Shown: positions 23,840-38,200, counted from the first letter of the stretch. The stretch is 64,000 nucleotides of DNA from Phoronis australis (GCA_002633005.1 NMRA01000417.1:76158-140157); one strand, 5' to 3'. Notes: a model not told the origin generated them from the letters alone. Made by a program: numbers and translations.

Positions 23840-23990
23840 TCAACATCAGCCATGGTCTCGTCAATGGGAACATATCCCTTACATTTCAAGGCGATCCTTC
23901 AAAACCATTGGCGCATACAGAGGCAGACGCTAAAAACGAGACTAAATACTAAAACCACCACTAGGTGGCACTGCAATAATCGTAATGTAT
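23840..23990 (+). repeat. Fragment of the higher-order repeat family
   Basis: One diverged unit with ACAGAGGCAGACGC and CCACTAGGTGGCA (23958-23970), the same CTCF-like core as the large arrays inside SLC37. Confidence 0.5.
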
Positions 23991-24013
23991 ATGAGGGAGT
24001 ACATAAATGAAAT

Positions 24014-24514
24014 CAGGGCTTGGAATGACCAATGACAAAAAACGCGGAAACTTTTACGGCCCAAATCATGCCCGATAACCAGCCTTGAATTGGTCAATGT
24101 GAACCTTTCCCGACAAAAATCGGGAGGACTAAAAGAAAAAAAAACGTTACCGCCATCAGTAGCATGCGTCAGCGTCCTTTTAGCTCGCCCGTCCACTCAA
24201 AACCCACACATTTTTGGCTGCAGAGCGGTAGTATTTGTCGCCGCGCTTAACAATAACACAAGACGCCATTGAAAATCCCACCACGCTGTCCCAGATGCCC
24301 CGGCAATGTTGACAATTTACGTTCCTCCGAAACCTAAAGAGCAACTTCCGCTTTTCGAGGTGAACGTCGTCTGCAACGCCGCGGTAAGAAAGGAATTTGC
24401 CGCGCAAATTTTATATCAAATCCGATTTTTTTACGTGGAAATATCATAAAAAAAGCGGAAAGCACATTTGAAAAAAGCGGAAATCCACGTTTCCGCGGAA
24501 AATTCTAAGCCCTG
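24014..24514. mobile_element. 501-bp TIR element with 6-bp target duplication
   Basis: Ends are CAGGGCTTGGAAT on the left and, in reverse complement, CAGGGCTTAGAAT on the right. TGAAAT flanks both sides (24008-24013 and 24515-24520). The interior has GCGGAAA-rich subterminal repeats and no transposase, so it is a MITE. The CAGGG start is seen in hAT elements, but those make 8-bp duplications. Confidence 0.85.
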
Positions 24515-24900
24515 TGAAATGGAAGTATACTGCTTATCAAAAGGAATTTGTTGCACACTTCATGTTCAGGCAAAACTATCACAGCTCTGTTTTGTTCAAG
24601 CGATCCTCTTCTCTCAAGACTACCAGCAGTGCAGATGACAACGGTGTCATGGTTGTGGTCGTTTATTGACCCAAGATCGAATTTCCTTTACAACCTGCCG
24701 AGTCAGTAGCTGAAATAAAGGGCAAGAAACGTTGGTGTTAACATCACCATGATGATTAAAATGTTGTTAAAGAATAAATATGTTTGTTTCAGGGTTATTT
24801 GTCTTTCATTTCTGTATTATTCTCTTTTCATCAAAATCTACAAGTAAAATCAAATTAATTGCTCATGACTGTCAGTAGTGATCGCCAATACTATAGTGAC

Positions 24901-25937
24901 TACAGCATTCACCCAAGTAAGAGCCCAGGGCGCTTAGAAAAATTCGCTCCTGGAGGTAAGGCACTAATTGTACCCGGCTAAGGCAGTTGAAACCCGGTCT
25001 CCGAAACGGGTGAAATCGGAAACTAGGATTCATCAAATTTACGCTCTGCGACGTATCTGTAACCCATGACAGATTTTCCACAAAATTGTGATGCATTGCT
25101 ATCAAACTTTGTTGTTAAATTATCCTTTTTCAGAAAATTGTGCGGAAATTCAAGGGCGAAAACTCGTTGACTTATGCATCACTGATTACCGATAGTCGAT
25201 AAAGCAACTTGAATGCTTGAATAAAAATACAGTTTCGAATCAAAAAATTGCCTGAAATCCTCCTTAAGTTTTTCAAATAGTGTCCCTAAGATATTTAAGT
25301 TCCTGTGGAGTCAGGATTAACAGCAGATTAAGTCCAAATCTGCACTAGATCGCACCACGCAATACAAGAAAAATCTGGACAAACACACAAGTCATGTTGT
25401 CACGTGACGTGTGTTTTGAAGTTAGTCTGCAGGTGTGTGCCGAGTGAGTGAGAGCGTGCATGTCATCAGAGCTCATTTGCCAGTGTAGCATACATGAATG
25501 TAGTGCACACTTCCTAGGCACGTGCTTTTAACACTAGTCAAGTTTTATTAGTCTTTGATTTGCGGTTTTCACAATGTACACAGAAATCTGGATTCCTGTT
25601 GAGGTAGATCTGTACGGGAAAGATACAATACAATCCCTTTGACAAGTACGCTGCATCTGTTCTGAAAGGCCTGACGATGGTGGGACACATTCCTCACAAG
25701 ATCAGCAAAACTTCTGCGTTTTTTTTTTGAAGCACTGCGGAAGTTTGAAGTGTATAATCACGGCTAAATACAGACATAGTCGAGGCTCATGGTCTAGAAG
25801 TTTAGCGCACAATGTTCTTTTCAGGACTGTCAGATATTATTGGTAAATTGAAGACATTACAGAGAGAACTGTTGGTAAAGCATTTTTTGCATGTCTACAC
25901 GTTCATGGGGTGGGCGCTTATTAGGGTGAATACGGTA
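24901..25937. mobile_element. TIR element E2, deletion derivative of E1
   Basis: Homologous to 13626-15125 end to end (shared GAAACCCGGTCTCCGAAACG and GGATTCCTGTTGA). It lacks the region matching about 14206-14640 of E1. The right end, GGGTGAATACGGTA, is well kept; the left end, TACAGCATTCACCC, is mutated. Confidence 0.82.
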
Positions 25938-26120
25938 TTACATAATTATTAAGTTAACAAAACAACACTGAGACACAAGAAAAAATCATTTTTAGAAATA
26001 ATCTTTGGGGAAAGTTATGTAAATGGACAATCCATTACTCTGCACGTAAAATAAGATTACACAATCACTGCAAACATTTTCAAACCCTTCCTCAATTTAC
26101 ATCCAGTTTATCACTTTGGA

Positions 26121-26245
26121 TCAATCATGGCAAAGATTACAAACCAGCATGGCTGCCACAGTAGCAGCAATCAGCATCCAGAAGACATCTTTCCATGACG
26201 AAGAGTCTGAAATGATACCAGTGAGTAGGGGCCCCAGAGCAGCAC
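26121..26245 (-). CDS. SLC37 exon 17: TM12 and stop
   Basis: Phase 1 in. AALGPLLTGIISDSSSWKDV, then FWMLIAATVAAMLVCNLCHD and TGA. The tail lacks the lysine-rich ER-retention-like ending found in some vertebrate paralogs. Confidence 0.95.
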
Positions 26246-29200
26246 CTGTGGATGGAGTCAACACCAGTCACTGTATTAAGTACAACATGGATTGCTAAAG
26301 AATCAGTTGACAATATTTTCCCAGAATCAGTTAACAATATTTTCCCAGAATCAGTTAAGGCATCAAGTACTTTTTGTTAGGATAGAGCGCTGGAACCAGT
26401 ACATACCCTATCCTATCAACAGTTGTTTTTCTGTCTGCATCAACGGACTTTAAGCAACTGCATAATTTCCAAATAATCCTACTGTGCCAGACTGCATTAG
26501 GCACATTCATTTGTAGGTGACGCTGTGCTATTATCTAAATATCAGGACCTTAAAGCGACTACAAACCTACCTCCAATTACAAAAGAACAACTTTCCACTT
26601 AGACCTCCTACGATTACGAAATTGGTCTCAAAAACTAAACGTCAGTCAAGATGGAGATGATTTTAAGGCTTCCAAAGAACTTAAAGTTCGTTATTGCTTG
26701 AGACAAGACTCTACAGTGGCTTGTCCCAGCATTTCATTTATGCGCTGAGCATGGTCTCAAGGATTAATCAACTGCCAGTTCTCTAAAATCCTTTATCCGA
26801 GTAAGGAAAAATTGAGATCAATTTTACAGCAATGAGTCGTTTAAAATCAAAAGTTCGCTTCCTGCACAGAACACCTGTTTATAGACTCTTTAGCAGTCAA
26901 AGTATAAATAGGAAAACCTTGTGAGATCTTACAAATAACATTCAGATCTTTCATCAAACCAAATGAGGAGACTTTGTAGTTACAGATGAGGTAGAAGCAA
27001 AACCTTAAGGTAAAAATGCAGTTGTCACATACACCCATAATTCTACATAAGCCATGCTCTAGTTAACAGGAACCTACCAAATTACATGATGATATTGTGA
27101 GAAAGTATTGAACAAAGGCACAGACTAGCCCAGGTGAAAGCAATGTTCCGGGTGGCTAAAAACAGGAAACATCTCTTGTATGATCAGTTGGCTGTACCCA
27201 AAGGCACCAGATTAAAGCGTGGCAAATCATGGTTGGCAGCAGCGGAAACCACAGTAGAAAGAGTGTGTGAGCTGGATCTGGTTCGCAGAGGAGAAGAGTA
27301 TATGAATTAAGGTGGATGACAAAACAGATAGCAGATTCACCAGGGTTGTCATTACTATGGGCCAAGAGTGTCGTGACAGGGCGGCTTGTGTAGTTAACAG
27401 TGAAGTTCTTGAGCTGGTCTATGAAAATTGCAGTGAGGGAGATGCTGTGGTGTACACTGATGGATCAGTTAAAAAAGGAGAAACATCTGGATGGGGCTAT
27501 GTACTACTCAATGTGGATGGCAAAACAGTAGAGGAAAATGGTGAGGCATATGAGCTCACGACATCTAGTATAAAGATGGAGGAAGTTGCTGCTGAAAAGG
27601 CACTTGCATGGCTACAGGAAAGAACGCATACTTGTGCAGTAATTGTGACAGACTCTCAGAGCATGCTGAGAAAAAATCAAAAAAGGATATATGAAACCGG
27701 AGTGGCTGCTGAATTTACGAAACAGTGGACTGAGAAAGCTGACTTGGATATTCTCCCCTGGGCATGCCGGGGTCGCCGGAAATGAGAAAGCTGACAAGTT
27801 AACGGGAAATGCACCGATACAGGGCGCCCTTAGATTGGGAGAGAGCGAGATTCTAGGAGCGCTTAGAGAGGTGGAGCCACGGGAGAATGGAGATGCAATT
27901 GACAGAATGCAGATGTTTGGATATGAGAGAGGCTGTGGTGCTGATAGTCGGTTGCATGGCCGGGCAAGACGAATGTGCAATCAGCAATTGGTTGGAGTGG
28001 TTAGTCAAAGGACCTTGTCTGACTTGATGACGTGGAAAGCCGAGCACCTATGGGTCTGCCCCGAGTGTGACGACGCTGGTTCTGCACCCAAGTAATACCC
28101 AAGTAGTGAAAAAACTAACACTACCCCAAGAGACATAACAGTATTCAATTGAGATCAATTTTATAGCAGTGAGTGGTTTAAATCATAAGTTTGATTCCAG
28201 CACGGAATGTGGGTTAACCTCTTGAACATTCGGAAACCCTTACAAATACCATTCAGGTTCAATACATTGTCACTAGAAGTGGGACAGCGAGTACCACCAT
28301 GTCGATAATTGGGGCAGGGAAAGCCAATACGTCAATTAGTGGGGCAGTGAGTGGTATCATGTCAATAATTGGGGCAGCGAGTGCCATCATGTCGTTACTT
28401 TCCACATCAGTGTTTGACTGACTTATCAATTCTTGAACCTTAATCCTTCCTCTATGTTTACGCACTCACCAAAGGATCCTGTGCCATCTATAATGGCTGT
28501 GACGGTAGCTAGGGCTTTGGAGTTGCCCTGTAGTGATGGATGTGTACCCAGATTAGCAGACACAGCTGTGGTAATGAGGGCGTAAGGACCGTTCACAAAG
28601 GCACCAGTGACCAGGAGGAGAACTGCAACAGACAGGTGACTCACAAGAAAAAGATGGCAATGTTTAATATTAGGCTATTAAAAATTCTGAAGACCTCAAC
28701 TCAATAACAAAGACAGTTTGATCAGAATGTGCTTGGAAGACCACACTATTCTTGGAATACCAGCAGAGTTTTGTTTCATTGTTTTGTAGTTAATACAGAG
28801 ACCACTTTAAGGAATTAACCGGAGTATATCTAACCATTTTCAGTCAAGTAGCTTAAAGGAGAATGCCACCCGATTTAATTAGTCTTTTTTATCGTCTTAA
28901 TCGGTCTATATCCACATCAGCACGTCAGTGGTTCGTCTGCAGAGTGAATGCCGATATATTGCAGTGCATCTTTCCGCTTGTCCGAACTATGAAGCTGCGA
29001 AGAAAGCGAGTATATTGTTTTTTCGACTTCCTCAAGAGCCCGAAATGCTTAGGAAGTGGCTCGCAGTAGCGAAGAATGATAGGTACGCTGTTAATAGCAA
29101 GTATGAGGCCATGAAACATCTCTGTGTCTGTGGCCGGCATTTCGTCGACAGTGATTTCTGTGACAAATTCCGGCTTACCTAGGAACTATCCATACGTTCC

Positions 29201-32200
29201 GTTGCCTGTGCATGTTCACGGCACCTCTCTAGTATTTCTTGATCATTGTATTCTGGTTCGAACTGAAAGCCCATGAAACCTCAAGATCCGACCCGTGAAG
29301 TCTTCGTCGGATGAGCTCTTGACTAAGTTAGGATTGGTGCCAGGCGGCTTTGCCATGTAGATGTTTATTATTCTGCGTTCTGTTTCAAAATAAATTATTC
29401 TCATTCTAACCAATCCTTATATGAAACTGAAATAAAGTCTGTCTCATTAGATACAATTTGTAATGCCTTGGAGTGCTCGTGAGTGCAAATGTTTTGAGAA
29501 GCCAGCAATAAAAAACCACTGCGTTACTGGCTTTTGATGCTGGCAACAAAGGTAATTGACTGGGCACCGAGGCCGTGTGAGCAGCATGCTAATTCAGTGC
29601 CTTTGCTGACAGAAAGCTGTTGTGAAACAATTACACATATTAGGGGAATCTTTATTTAGAAATACAAATACATTATTCAAATCATTGTTACTGACAGCCT
29701 GTGGAAGGGGAACCCGACTTCGCAACCCCAGACAAGTAGATCTGTATTCAGTTTCGTGGCTAATTCCCATAAATAATTACATGCACATTATTTCTTTGGC
29801 TCACTATTATAGTCTTTTCGTGACAGGAGGTTTAGTTTCCAACTCAAGCTAGTTTATGTTCGTGCCAGTCCCGGCGGCCGCGACGTGCCTTATCGAGTTC
29901 CGAGCCACTGGCCGGGATAACGAGTCAGTCCGGCCGTGACTCTGGGCCTAGTGATCGGATTCCTAGCCACTGACCGGGAGAACATTAAGCGTTTTGTGCG
30001 TTTAGAACTCAAAAATCACAAGTATGAACAAGACAGATTTATGTTCTTCAGTCTGTATTTCATGGAAGAATACTTCGAATTTATCTCTGAACAGACCCCA
30101 AACTCCTGCTACGGACCTTGGTAAATTGGCCTGCCAAACTTTGTAGGCTATGGTGTGTCCAAATACCAGTAAATACGTAACAGAGAGAAATAAAACAACA
30201 AGTTTTTATAAGAACTCGGTGTATTTTTAAGGGTTTTACATCGAAGTTTGATGATTTATTGGTGTTAAACGATGAATTCAAGCGATAAGCTGACACCACT
30301 AACCCGTGTTGTGAACTGCAGAACAAACTGCGTGTGAAACCAATTACGTCATTGGATAATTTCAACACCTCCGTCTGCTGTCAAGTGTCAGGTAACGCAA
30401 CCGAACGTGCCGTTATCGAGTAGACCTACTCGATCTAAATTGATACAAAATAGGTTGTTTTTTGGGTGGCATTCTCCTTCAAGACTTGTAGGCAACATCT
30501 TATCGGCCATTCAAATAATCCAAACGCCACCGGCAAAGAAGGCAATTAGTTTGATTCACTTCCGACAGACAGGATTGAATTTCCAAAACACTCTTGAGTG
30601 GCACAACACGTGATTTTCCCAACATAGCTAATTTCATTGATAGCCAACAGAATTGAATTTCCAAACAGATTCGACTGGTGATAGTTGTCTGTGAAACTGA
30701 ATCTTCAAGACACTGGTTGAAAAGCACTGGATCATCTAACTAAAATAGGATTGTATTTGCAAAATAGGACTGACTTCAAGTTTTCAACAGGATTAAATGA
30801 AATAGCATAAAATTTATAGAAACTGGATTTATTTGCTAAATAATTTTTGCCCTTTCCACTGCCAATAATATTGCAATTTGTTAGGATTATGAGTGCAATA
30901 TCTGCTATAATTATACCAATTTCCAGTTAAAATCCCAGACGCCCTATTCGATTGATCAACGTAATGTAAATAGAAAGTTTTGTCACACTCTATCTAGTAG
31001 AGTGCTGTCACAAGAATCCATGGATTTGCAAATTACTGTTAGGCTAAGTACACACTAGTCAGTCATTATACCACAGCGTGCCCAGCCAATACTTACCTAT
31101 GCAGTTTGTTAAATTAACACTGCCATAGCTTTCATAAATAAACATCTGAAAAAACAAAGGTATCCAAGTTTGATTAATTGAACAATTCATAACATAATTA
31201 ACTCTTTATGTGAAAGAAGCAGCCAAATCACAACCAGTTAAAGGTGTATCGAGCTCTGAGTTGTAAAATAGGCAAGTTAGCACTTCTTGTTTCCTATGGC
31301 CATTACACTGAGGTCAGATTGGTACTCGTGGCTTTCATTTTCTTCATTGTCAATGGTAAAAAAATCTTAATTCTTGATTTAAAATGTCACAAAATCAGTT
31401 ATAATCATGTCTCATTTTTTGTAAAAATAATCATTTTTGCTTTGAACATTAATTTCTAAAAGCCTAAACTGCAGGTGACTTCCGTGTTTGAACTAAATGT
31501 TCTTGTGGTCGATATGCAGAGAACTGTGTCACGGGTCATACTCTCAAACAAAAACAAGATATCAATGATCAGTCACAGACTTAAAAAAATGTCTTAAGTC
31601 TTTCATTTTTAACTGTTGATATTTCTGTTTTTGAAAAAAAAATCAAAAAAAAAAGCTGAGAAATGGCTCCATCAGCCATGGACCATAAAATGTGTGTGTA
31701 GAAATTCGTGCAAATTGATACATGCACTAAAAGACAATTCAATAAACTGAGTGCTAAAATCCATTGAAAATCAAAACGTAAACTATGAAAATGGCTGTCA
31801 GGATTTGCTGCATAATTGGAATCAATTCAGTCACTCCTAACAACATGCTAACTTGACAATCAAAATGCTGTCTAAAGAACTGCTATGAATAGCAATGAAA
31901 AATATAGGTGTAAGTTTAAACAATTCTGTAGATACTGAATTTGCTAGGAAATTTTCAGCGAAAATTGACAGATGCCTTTAATTAATGAACCACATCATTT
32001 TTATTTCAAGTTGGTTGTTTTTGACCCATCACAGAGCTCAATATAACTTGAACTTGTGAAACCAAAAGCCATGGTATCACTGATCATGGCCTTGACATAA
32101 TTGTTAACCCAGCATACCAATAGCATATTCAGTAATTTTTGAGTTTAACATGGTACACACAAAATATGCCACAATGAATGCTTTTTCGACCCATTTTCCA

Positions 32201-35200
32201 GAAAGCCCACATTGGCACTTAATCCATATGAGTACTTTGTTGGTATCATCACAGAAATTCATAAGAAAGTCAAGAAAGTGCTGTGTGAGACACAATGTGG
32301 TCATAGTCCATGACAAATACTCGTGCAAAATTCAACAAAGGCAAACTAAGACCCACATCCAGTTCTTGGGTTAATAAGTAATCACTTAACAACTTCTCTA
32401 TTATGACAATACAGGTGAAGGATCTTCTTCAACTACTCAACTACATGACTGCTACAGTCAGGGATTACATTCCATGATTTTTCATCAAAGGGTGCAGCAT
32501 GCCAATGCATATTGGTAGCCTTTGTAAGAACGTTACTCCTTCACAGTTCCTTACCATGGGCGCTGCTATTAGTAACATGGCCACACACGTGGTGGCACTG
32601 CCGCCGGTGTAGTCTGATATTGTTCCAGCCACTATACCACCTGTAAAATCAAAGGCGCAGTATCAAGCAACAAATAGCATGCATGCTGTCATCCAACTAG
32701 ACACACTCATTCTACTGTGCAGCTAACTTACCTAAAGTACTCTATGTAGAACTGTCACTTCAACACACCAGAGAAGCATTGTAAGACAAGTCTCAAGTAA
32801 AGGTAGTGTAATAAATTAAATGTGCTTTGCTAATAATGCAAGGTGGTATCACATGAAGACTTGCATGATCATGGTTTTAGGCGAGTGACTTCTGCCTACA
32901 GAACTCATCTCAGCTTGTGGCGATGATAGATTTAATGAGCATAACTTGTTAATTTGTTTGAACTTGATCACCAGGTTCAAACAGATAATTGTGGTTGTTG
33001 CACGAAGGAAGCAAGAGCAACAACAAACTGTGAAATAGTGCTGACCAGTAATACATCAATAACCAAGTCTGCAAGACATACGTGATATACCACCGACTAT
33101 ATTCAATTTGGCACTTTCATGTTTCGCAAAAACTCAAATTACTTTAAACTAACACGACTGCAATACAACACCACTGTTGAAGTTCTGTTGTGGACACAAC
33201 CACCAACGGTACTGGCACTTTCAGGAGTTTCACAATGACTCAGATCACTTAAATCAGACACGCTGTACGACAGTTGCGTGCATACCACATACCAAATACA
33301 TCACCAATGTTGAAGTTGTGTTGTGTGTATAGAGAAGCGGCAAGCCTCGAGATTTTGACAAAATTTCCAAGAGGTTTTGCCCATGTCATAAACCTGAGAC
33401 GAGTGTAGGATTTGCTTTCTCACATGAACCATAAAAACGATCTTTTTTGCCGAAAAACTCGACGTGTCTTAAACTCTCAACAACATGACGCAACTTTTGT
33501 AAAAACACGCTTGCGCATTGTAAACTCAGTTACTTTTTGTTAATAGTTTTATCCTAAACTTGACAATTGTAAATAATTTGCATGCAGCTTTCGTAGCAAT
33601 ATTCAAGTTAGAATCTAATAAAGTGCCTTTAAAGTTGTAACATTAAATTTTAACAAATGTAACGGTTATAAATAACAGTCAGCACGACTTCCGCGCGTGA
33701 GTATCGCAGTGACCTTGAGACAGCACAGCTACACAGTCTCACTGCATTTCTTGAGTTGGGGTTTGTCTCCGTTTGAATGAACTTGGATATAGAATTCGCT
33801 GCCGCAGATGGATCCGTTTAAGAAGTTATTTGCATGTTCTTCCGACTGGGAGTACGTACAGTTGCGACAACCGATTTGCCAATCATAGCCGTGTAACCTT
33901 CACGGAAATTCCGGCATTGTTTGGTTGGCTCGAGTTTGGTTGTTGGTATAGACCTAAGTGTTTTGCAGATAATAAAATGTAAGGTGTGTGGATTTCTACT
34001 TTGCACTGATTCGCCCATGTAATATCAAAAAAATTTCGTACTCGGTGTTATTAACCAGTCGTGTCGTAACACATTCCAGGTCATGTGAGAAATACTACAT
34101 ACCAAATATACCACCCACATCAAAAAATGTAGACAAGTCAGCAGCACTACCAGAAGACAGCTTCTTATCTGAAACAAACGAGTTTAATTATTATGGTGAA
34201 ACCTCACCAATTTCAGACAAAGATAATTGCAAAATGTGATTCAATTCCTTCAATTTTATTTTATCATTGCAAAATTAATGTTCATTTTTGATGGTACCTA
34301 CGGTACAGAACATAAAATTAAATAGCGTTTATTTGGTACTACTTAAGAGGCAGTCCATATAAAAACCAGTAGATTTTCAAAAATCAGTCTATACGTCAAA
34401 ATTTAAAACAACTTCATTTTTTGTACATGGGTAGGTATCCTANGTGATTTTGGGTATAGACTCTACCTGTTGGTTTTTATATGGAGTCACTCTTAATACC
34501 TCATGAAGAGAGAATTACAAAAGAAAAATTTCACTTGTCCGCCATAGTGTGTCCTGAAACGGCAAGTTAAACCACTGCCAAATATCAGCAGCATGCTTAC
34601 ACTTTACTACATGTTAAGTAAACAAAACAAAATAACACAACAAGCAATGAAAAAGATGCACAGCATCAACACAGACTCTTAAATTGCCAGAGAATTTAAC
34701 TCCAAACAGTTCATATTCAAGTAATATTCAAGAAATAGCGACCACCAAACTTCACGCGAGTCTTTCAAGATGCACTCAAAAACAATCTCGAGTTGCTATG
34801 GAAACCTTTGGCGTGACAAAACAAGATAAAAATTAAGAGCTTTATCGACCTCATGATCACTACAGTCCAGTCAATGAAGTTGAGGTTTTCCAGTAAAGGA
34901 GGTGTGAAAAAGATCATTATCTGTGACTGAAAAAGTGCAGGGCATAACATCAAATTTTATTTATTGATACTGGTTGCTATTTTATTAAATATACTCCCAC
35001 CGCATAAGGTATCAAACTGAGAATTTAAAGCTTCAAATAATAAAACTGCTTTATATTTTGAATACTTTTTTGAAATTTACCAAGCAGTCTTGGAGTTTTT
35101 GAGTATCTTCAAAGTGTTTGCACTCAGGAATCATTTGTGGTCAGCAGTAAGTTAAGGGACTGAGTAAAAGTTTAGTGGGTTTTGTTATGTACATGAAATG

Positions 35201-38200
35201 ACATCATATAACACCACCAGGCAGGGAAATTAGTGGAACCATATCGTTTGGAAATTTGGTGAATTAAGCCTTCAATGCAGAACACAAGTCGAAGAGGGCA
35301 CCTATTTAGAATTCAGATGTTTACCTAGAGTAGAAATTATTAGTAAATTACATAACTAACAGTCTAGGATTTTAAGATAACTTACTAGTATTCTTAATGT
35401 AGTTCGGCAACCAATAGAGGAATGTGTAGCTCACCAACTTTGCAAAGAACAAACACAATGAGAACTCTACGACACCCTGGAAAACAAAACAGTAAATTAG
35501 TAGGCATTTACAACTACTGCTTTTTCTACGATAATGTCCATCCATGGTCAACATAGATACTCTTCCAATTTGTTTTCATCAGTTTACAACACAAAATTAG
35601 TTTCATTTATAGACAGTTTACTAATATACAGTACACACCAAAAGTCATCAGACAAAATAACATTTACCCATCACGATAGGTAATTCTAGAATTCCAGTTG
35701 CATGACAGGGACCTCCACTCATGCTCAGCCTTCATGACAGGGAATTCCAGGTCATGTTGTATGATTATTCTTGGCTTCCACAACTATTACAAGTTAACCA
35801 AGTGTGTAACAAGGGAAGTTGAGTGCCATTCACATCAGTGACCACTTCATGGGAACAATACCAGAGATACAAAAATTTAACTAAGAATATTATTAACATT
35901 GATTTTTGTTTTTAATAAGAGCAATGAGGAGCACTGAAATGCGCCCACAAACGGTGTGTTTTTATCGGTGTTTATTTGTATCCACTAGATGGTGTAAATA
36001 CGTCGAATCCATCCAAAAAATGGCACCATGTCACCGTTTCTTTAATAAAAAGCTAGTAACCAAATTTCATAAAAACCAAAAGGAAGTTTGGAGAAACAGA
36101 GAAAAAAATGAAATTGCCACTAAGGGGCACAGCATTCGTCGGATCCATCTGAAAGTCGTCATCTGCTGTCAACTTCATATAAATACATTTTGCAAAATTT
36201 AATAAAGATCCTGCAGTGGGTTTAAGAGATACAGCTATGGAAGCAAAACAAACAAACCTGCCACTAGGAGGTGCCACAGTAGTCAGAGTTGTCGGAAAAT
36301 CATTTTCAACTGTTCTCTTCACAATAAAAACAATATATGACAATTTTTCACGATCATCCTTAGAGCGGTTTGGTTGATAGAGGGGAAGACTCAAAAAAAA
36401 CAGATTCAAAAACAGTAAAAATGGCCACTAAATGGTGCAGAATACATCAAATCCATCCGAAAACGGGTCTGTTGAGCTTCAGAGACACAAAGGAAAAGGG
36501 AAACAATGAAATTGCCACTAAGGTGCACAGCATTCGTCGGATCCGTCTAAAAGTTGTTGTCCGTTGTCACCTTCATACAATTACCTTGTTAAATTTAATA
36601 AACATTCTGCACTGGGCTTAGGAGATACAACAATGGATGCAAAAACAACTGCCACTAGGAGGCGCTGCAGTTGTTAAAAACGGAAAATCATCATCCTTTC
36701 CACAGTATGAACATATATGCCAATTTTTAAAATGATCCTGAAAGCGGTTTGATTGACAGAAGGGCCGAGGACAAAAAACAGATTATTAAACAGTAAAATG
36801 GCCACTAGATGGCACAAGATACCTTGAATCCATTCGAAAACGAAAGGAAAGCGTCACCTCACTAATAAAAGCCTATCTGCCAGATATTATGAAAATCCAT
36901 TGAAGATAAAGCTGTAAACGTAAGAAACTAAAATTGCCACTAGGGTGCACATCCGAAGTCTGATCTGTCCGAAAGTCGTCGTCGTTCGCTGTCAACTTAT
37001 ATAAATACACTTGCTAAATTTAGTAAAGATCCTGCAGAGCATTTACCAGATACAGCCATGGGCGTAAAATCAAACAAAACTGCCACTAGGAGGCACCGCA
37101 GTAGTTGAAGTCATTGCAAAATCAACGTCAGCCATCCTCTTTACAGTAGAAACACATGTGTCAATTTTGAAAATCATCCTTAGTTGACAGAGGGACAGAC
37201 GCCATAAAAAGACTCAAAAACAGGAAAAATGACAACAAGGTGGCCAAAATTACGTCGAATCCAACCAAAAACGGGAAGATAGCATCATCTCATTAGTAGA
37301 TGCCTAAGTACCAAGTTTCATGAAAATGCGTTAAGGACCTTTGAAGATACAGAGGTAAACATAAAAAACTAAAATTGCCACTAGGGGGCACACTGATAGT
37401 TGGTCCGCCCAAAATGCATCACCATCCATTGTCAGCTTTATAGAAATATATCTGCCAAATCTCATTAATATCCTGTGAGGAGTTTAAGAGATACAGCTGT
37501 GGACGCCGGGTGCCCGGAGAGACAAAGATGACGGCAACATACACCCACATAAAAATGTGGGTACATAAAATGACATTATGTTGAAAGAGTGCAATTTGGT
37601 GATCCACACAATAAAACATCAGCCTATTAGAAACAGCCAGAAAGCTCTAGTTTGGTACATTATTCCATACAACTTTCACAGACCTTCAAACACTAGTTAC
37701 TGCTGCGTGAACATACCAGTGACAGTGACAGTGTATTATTATTGTATGCATCTTTCACAGACCTTCAAACACGAGTCACATCAGAGTGAAACCACCACAG
37801 GCAGCTCTAGTTTGGTATGCTATTCTGAGTATCTTTCACAGTATATATTTCACACTCCTTAAACAATTGCCACACTTGGCTGACCGTACCGGTATTTTGA
37901 GTGCCCTCCATATTGATATGGCATGCTCGTCTTGTGGCTCTTCGTCGTTGGAATGACTAATTGACGCATAGTTCCCAATCTCCTAAAAACATACAATTTG
38001 AAACATATAAACCAAACTACACAGGTTTTTAAACTGTTCCTGAGCACACTCTCAATATTGAATTTATTAACTTTAAAACAGTCATAAAATCTCACAAATT
38101 ACGAACACAAACATTACCTCGAACTGATCAATATCTGAAAATGCGTTTTTAAGTAGTATATTAGAGTTACATTATTATTATTAGCCCTAACATGGTTAAG

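Larger units (their letters stand above)
30479..34342. other. SLC37 introns around exons 14 and 15
   Basis: Apart from exons 31097-31145, 32555-32640 and 34103-34168, this stretch is AT-rich intron with no recognised element. A GC-richer island at about 33680-34000 has an unmatched open frame (33773-33982). Confidence 0.45.

Noticed and set aside
28281-28400. Possible CRISPR-like direct repeats
   Set aside because: Contiguous 30-bp units with no spacers, in an animal intron: a minisatellite.
28259-28465. Minus-strand frame with 10-residue periodicity (AAPIID-like)
   Set aside because: The periodicity comes from the 30-bp minisatellite; read-through from exon 16 is in another frame and stops early.
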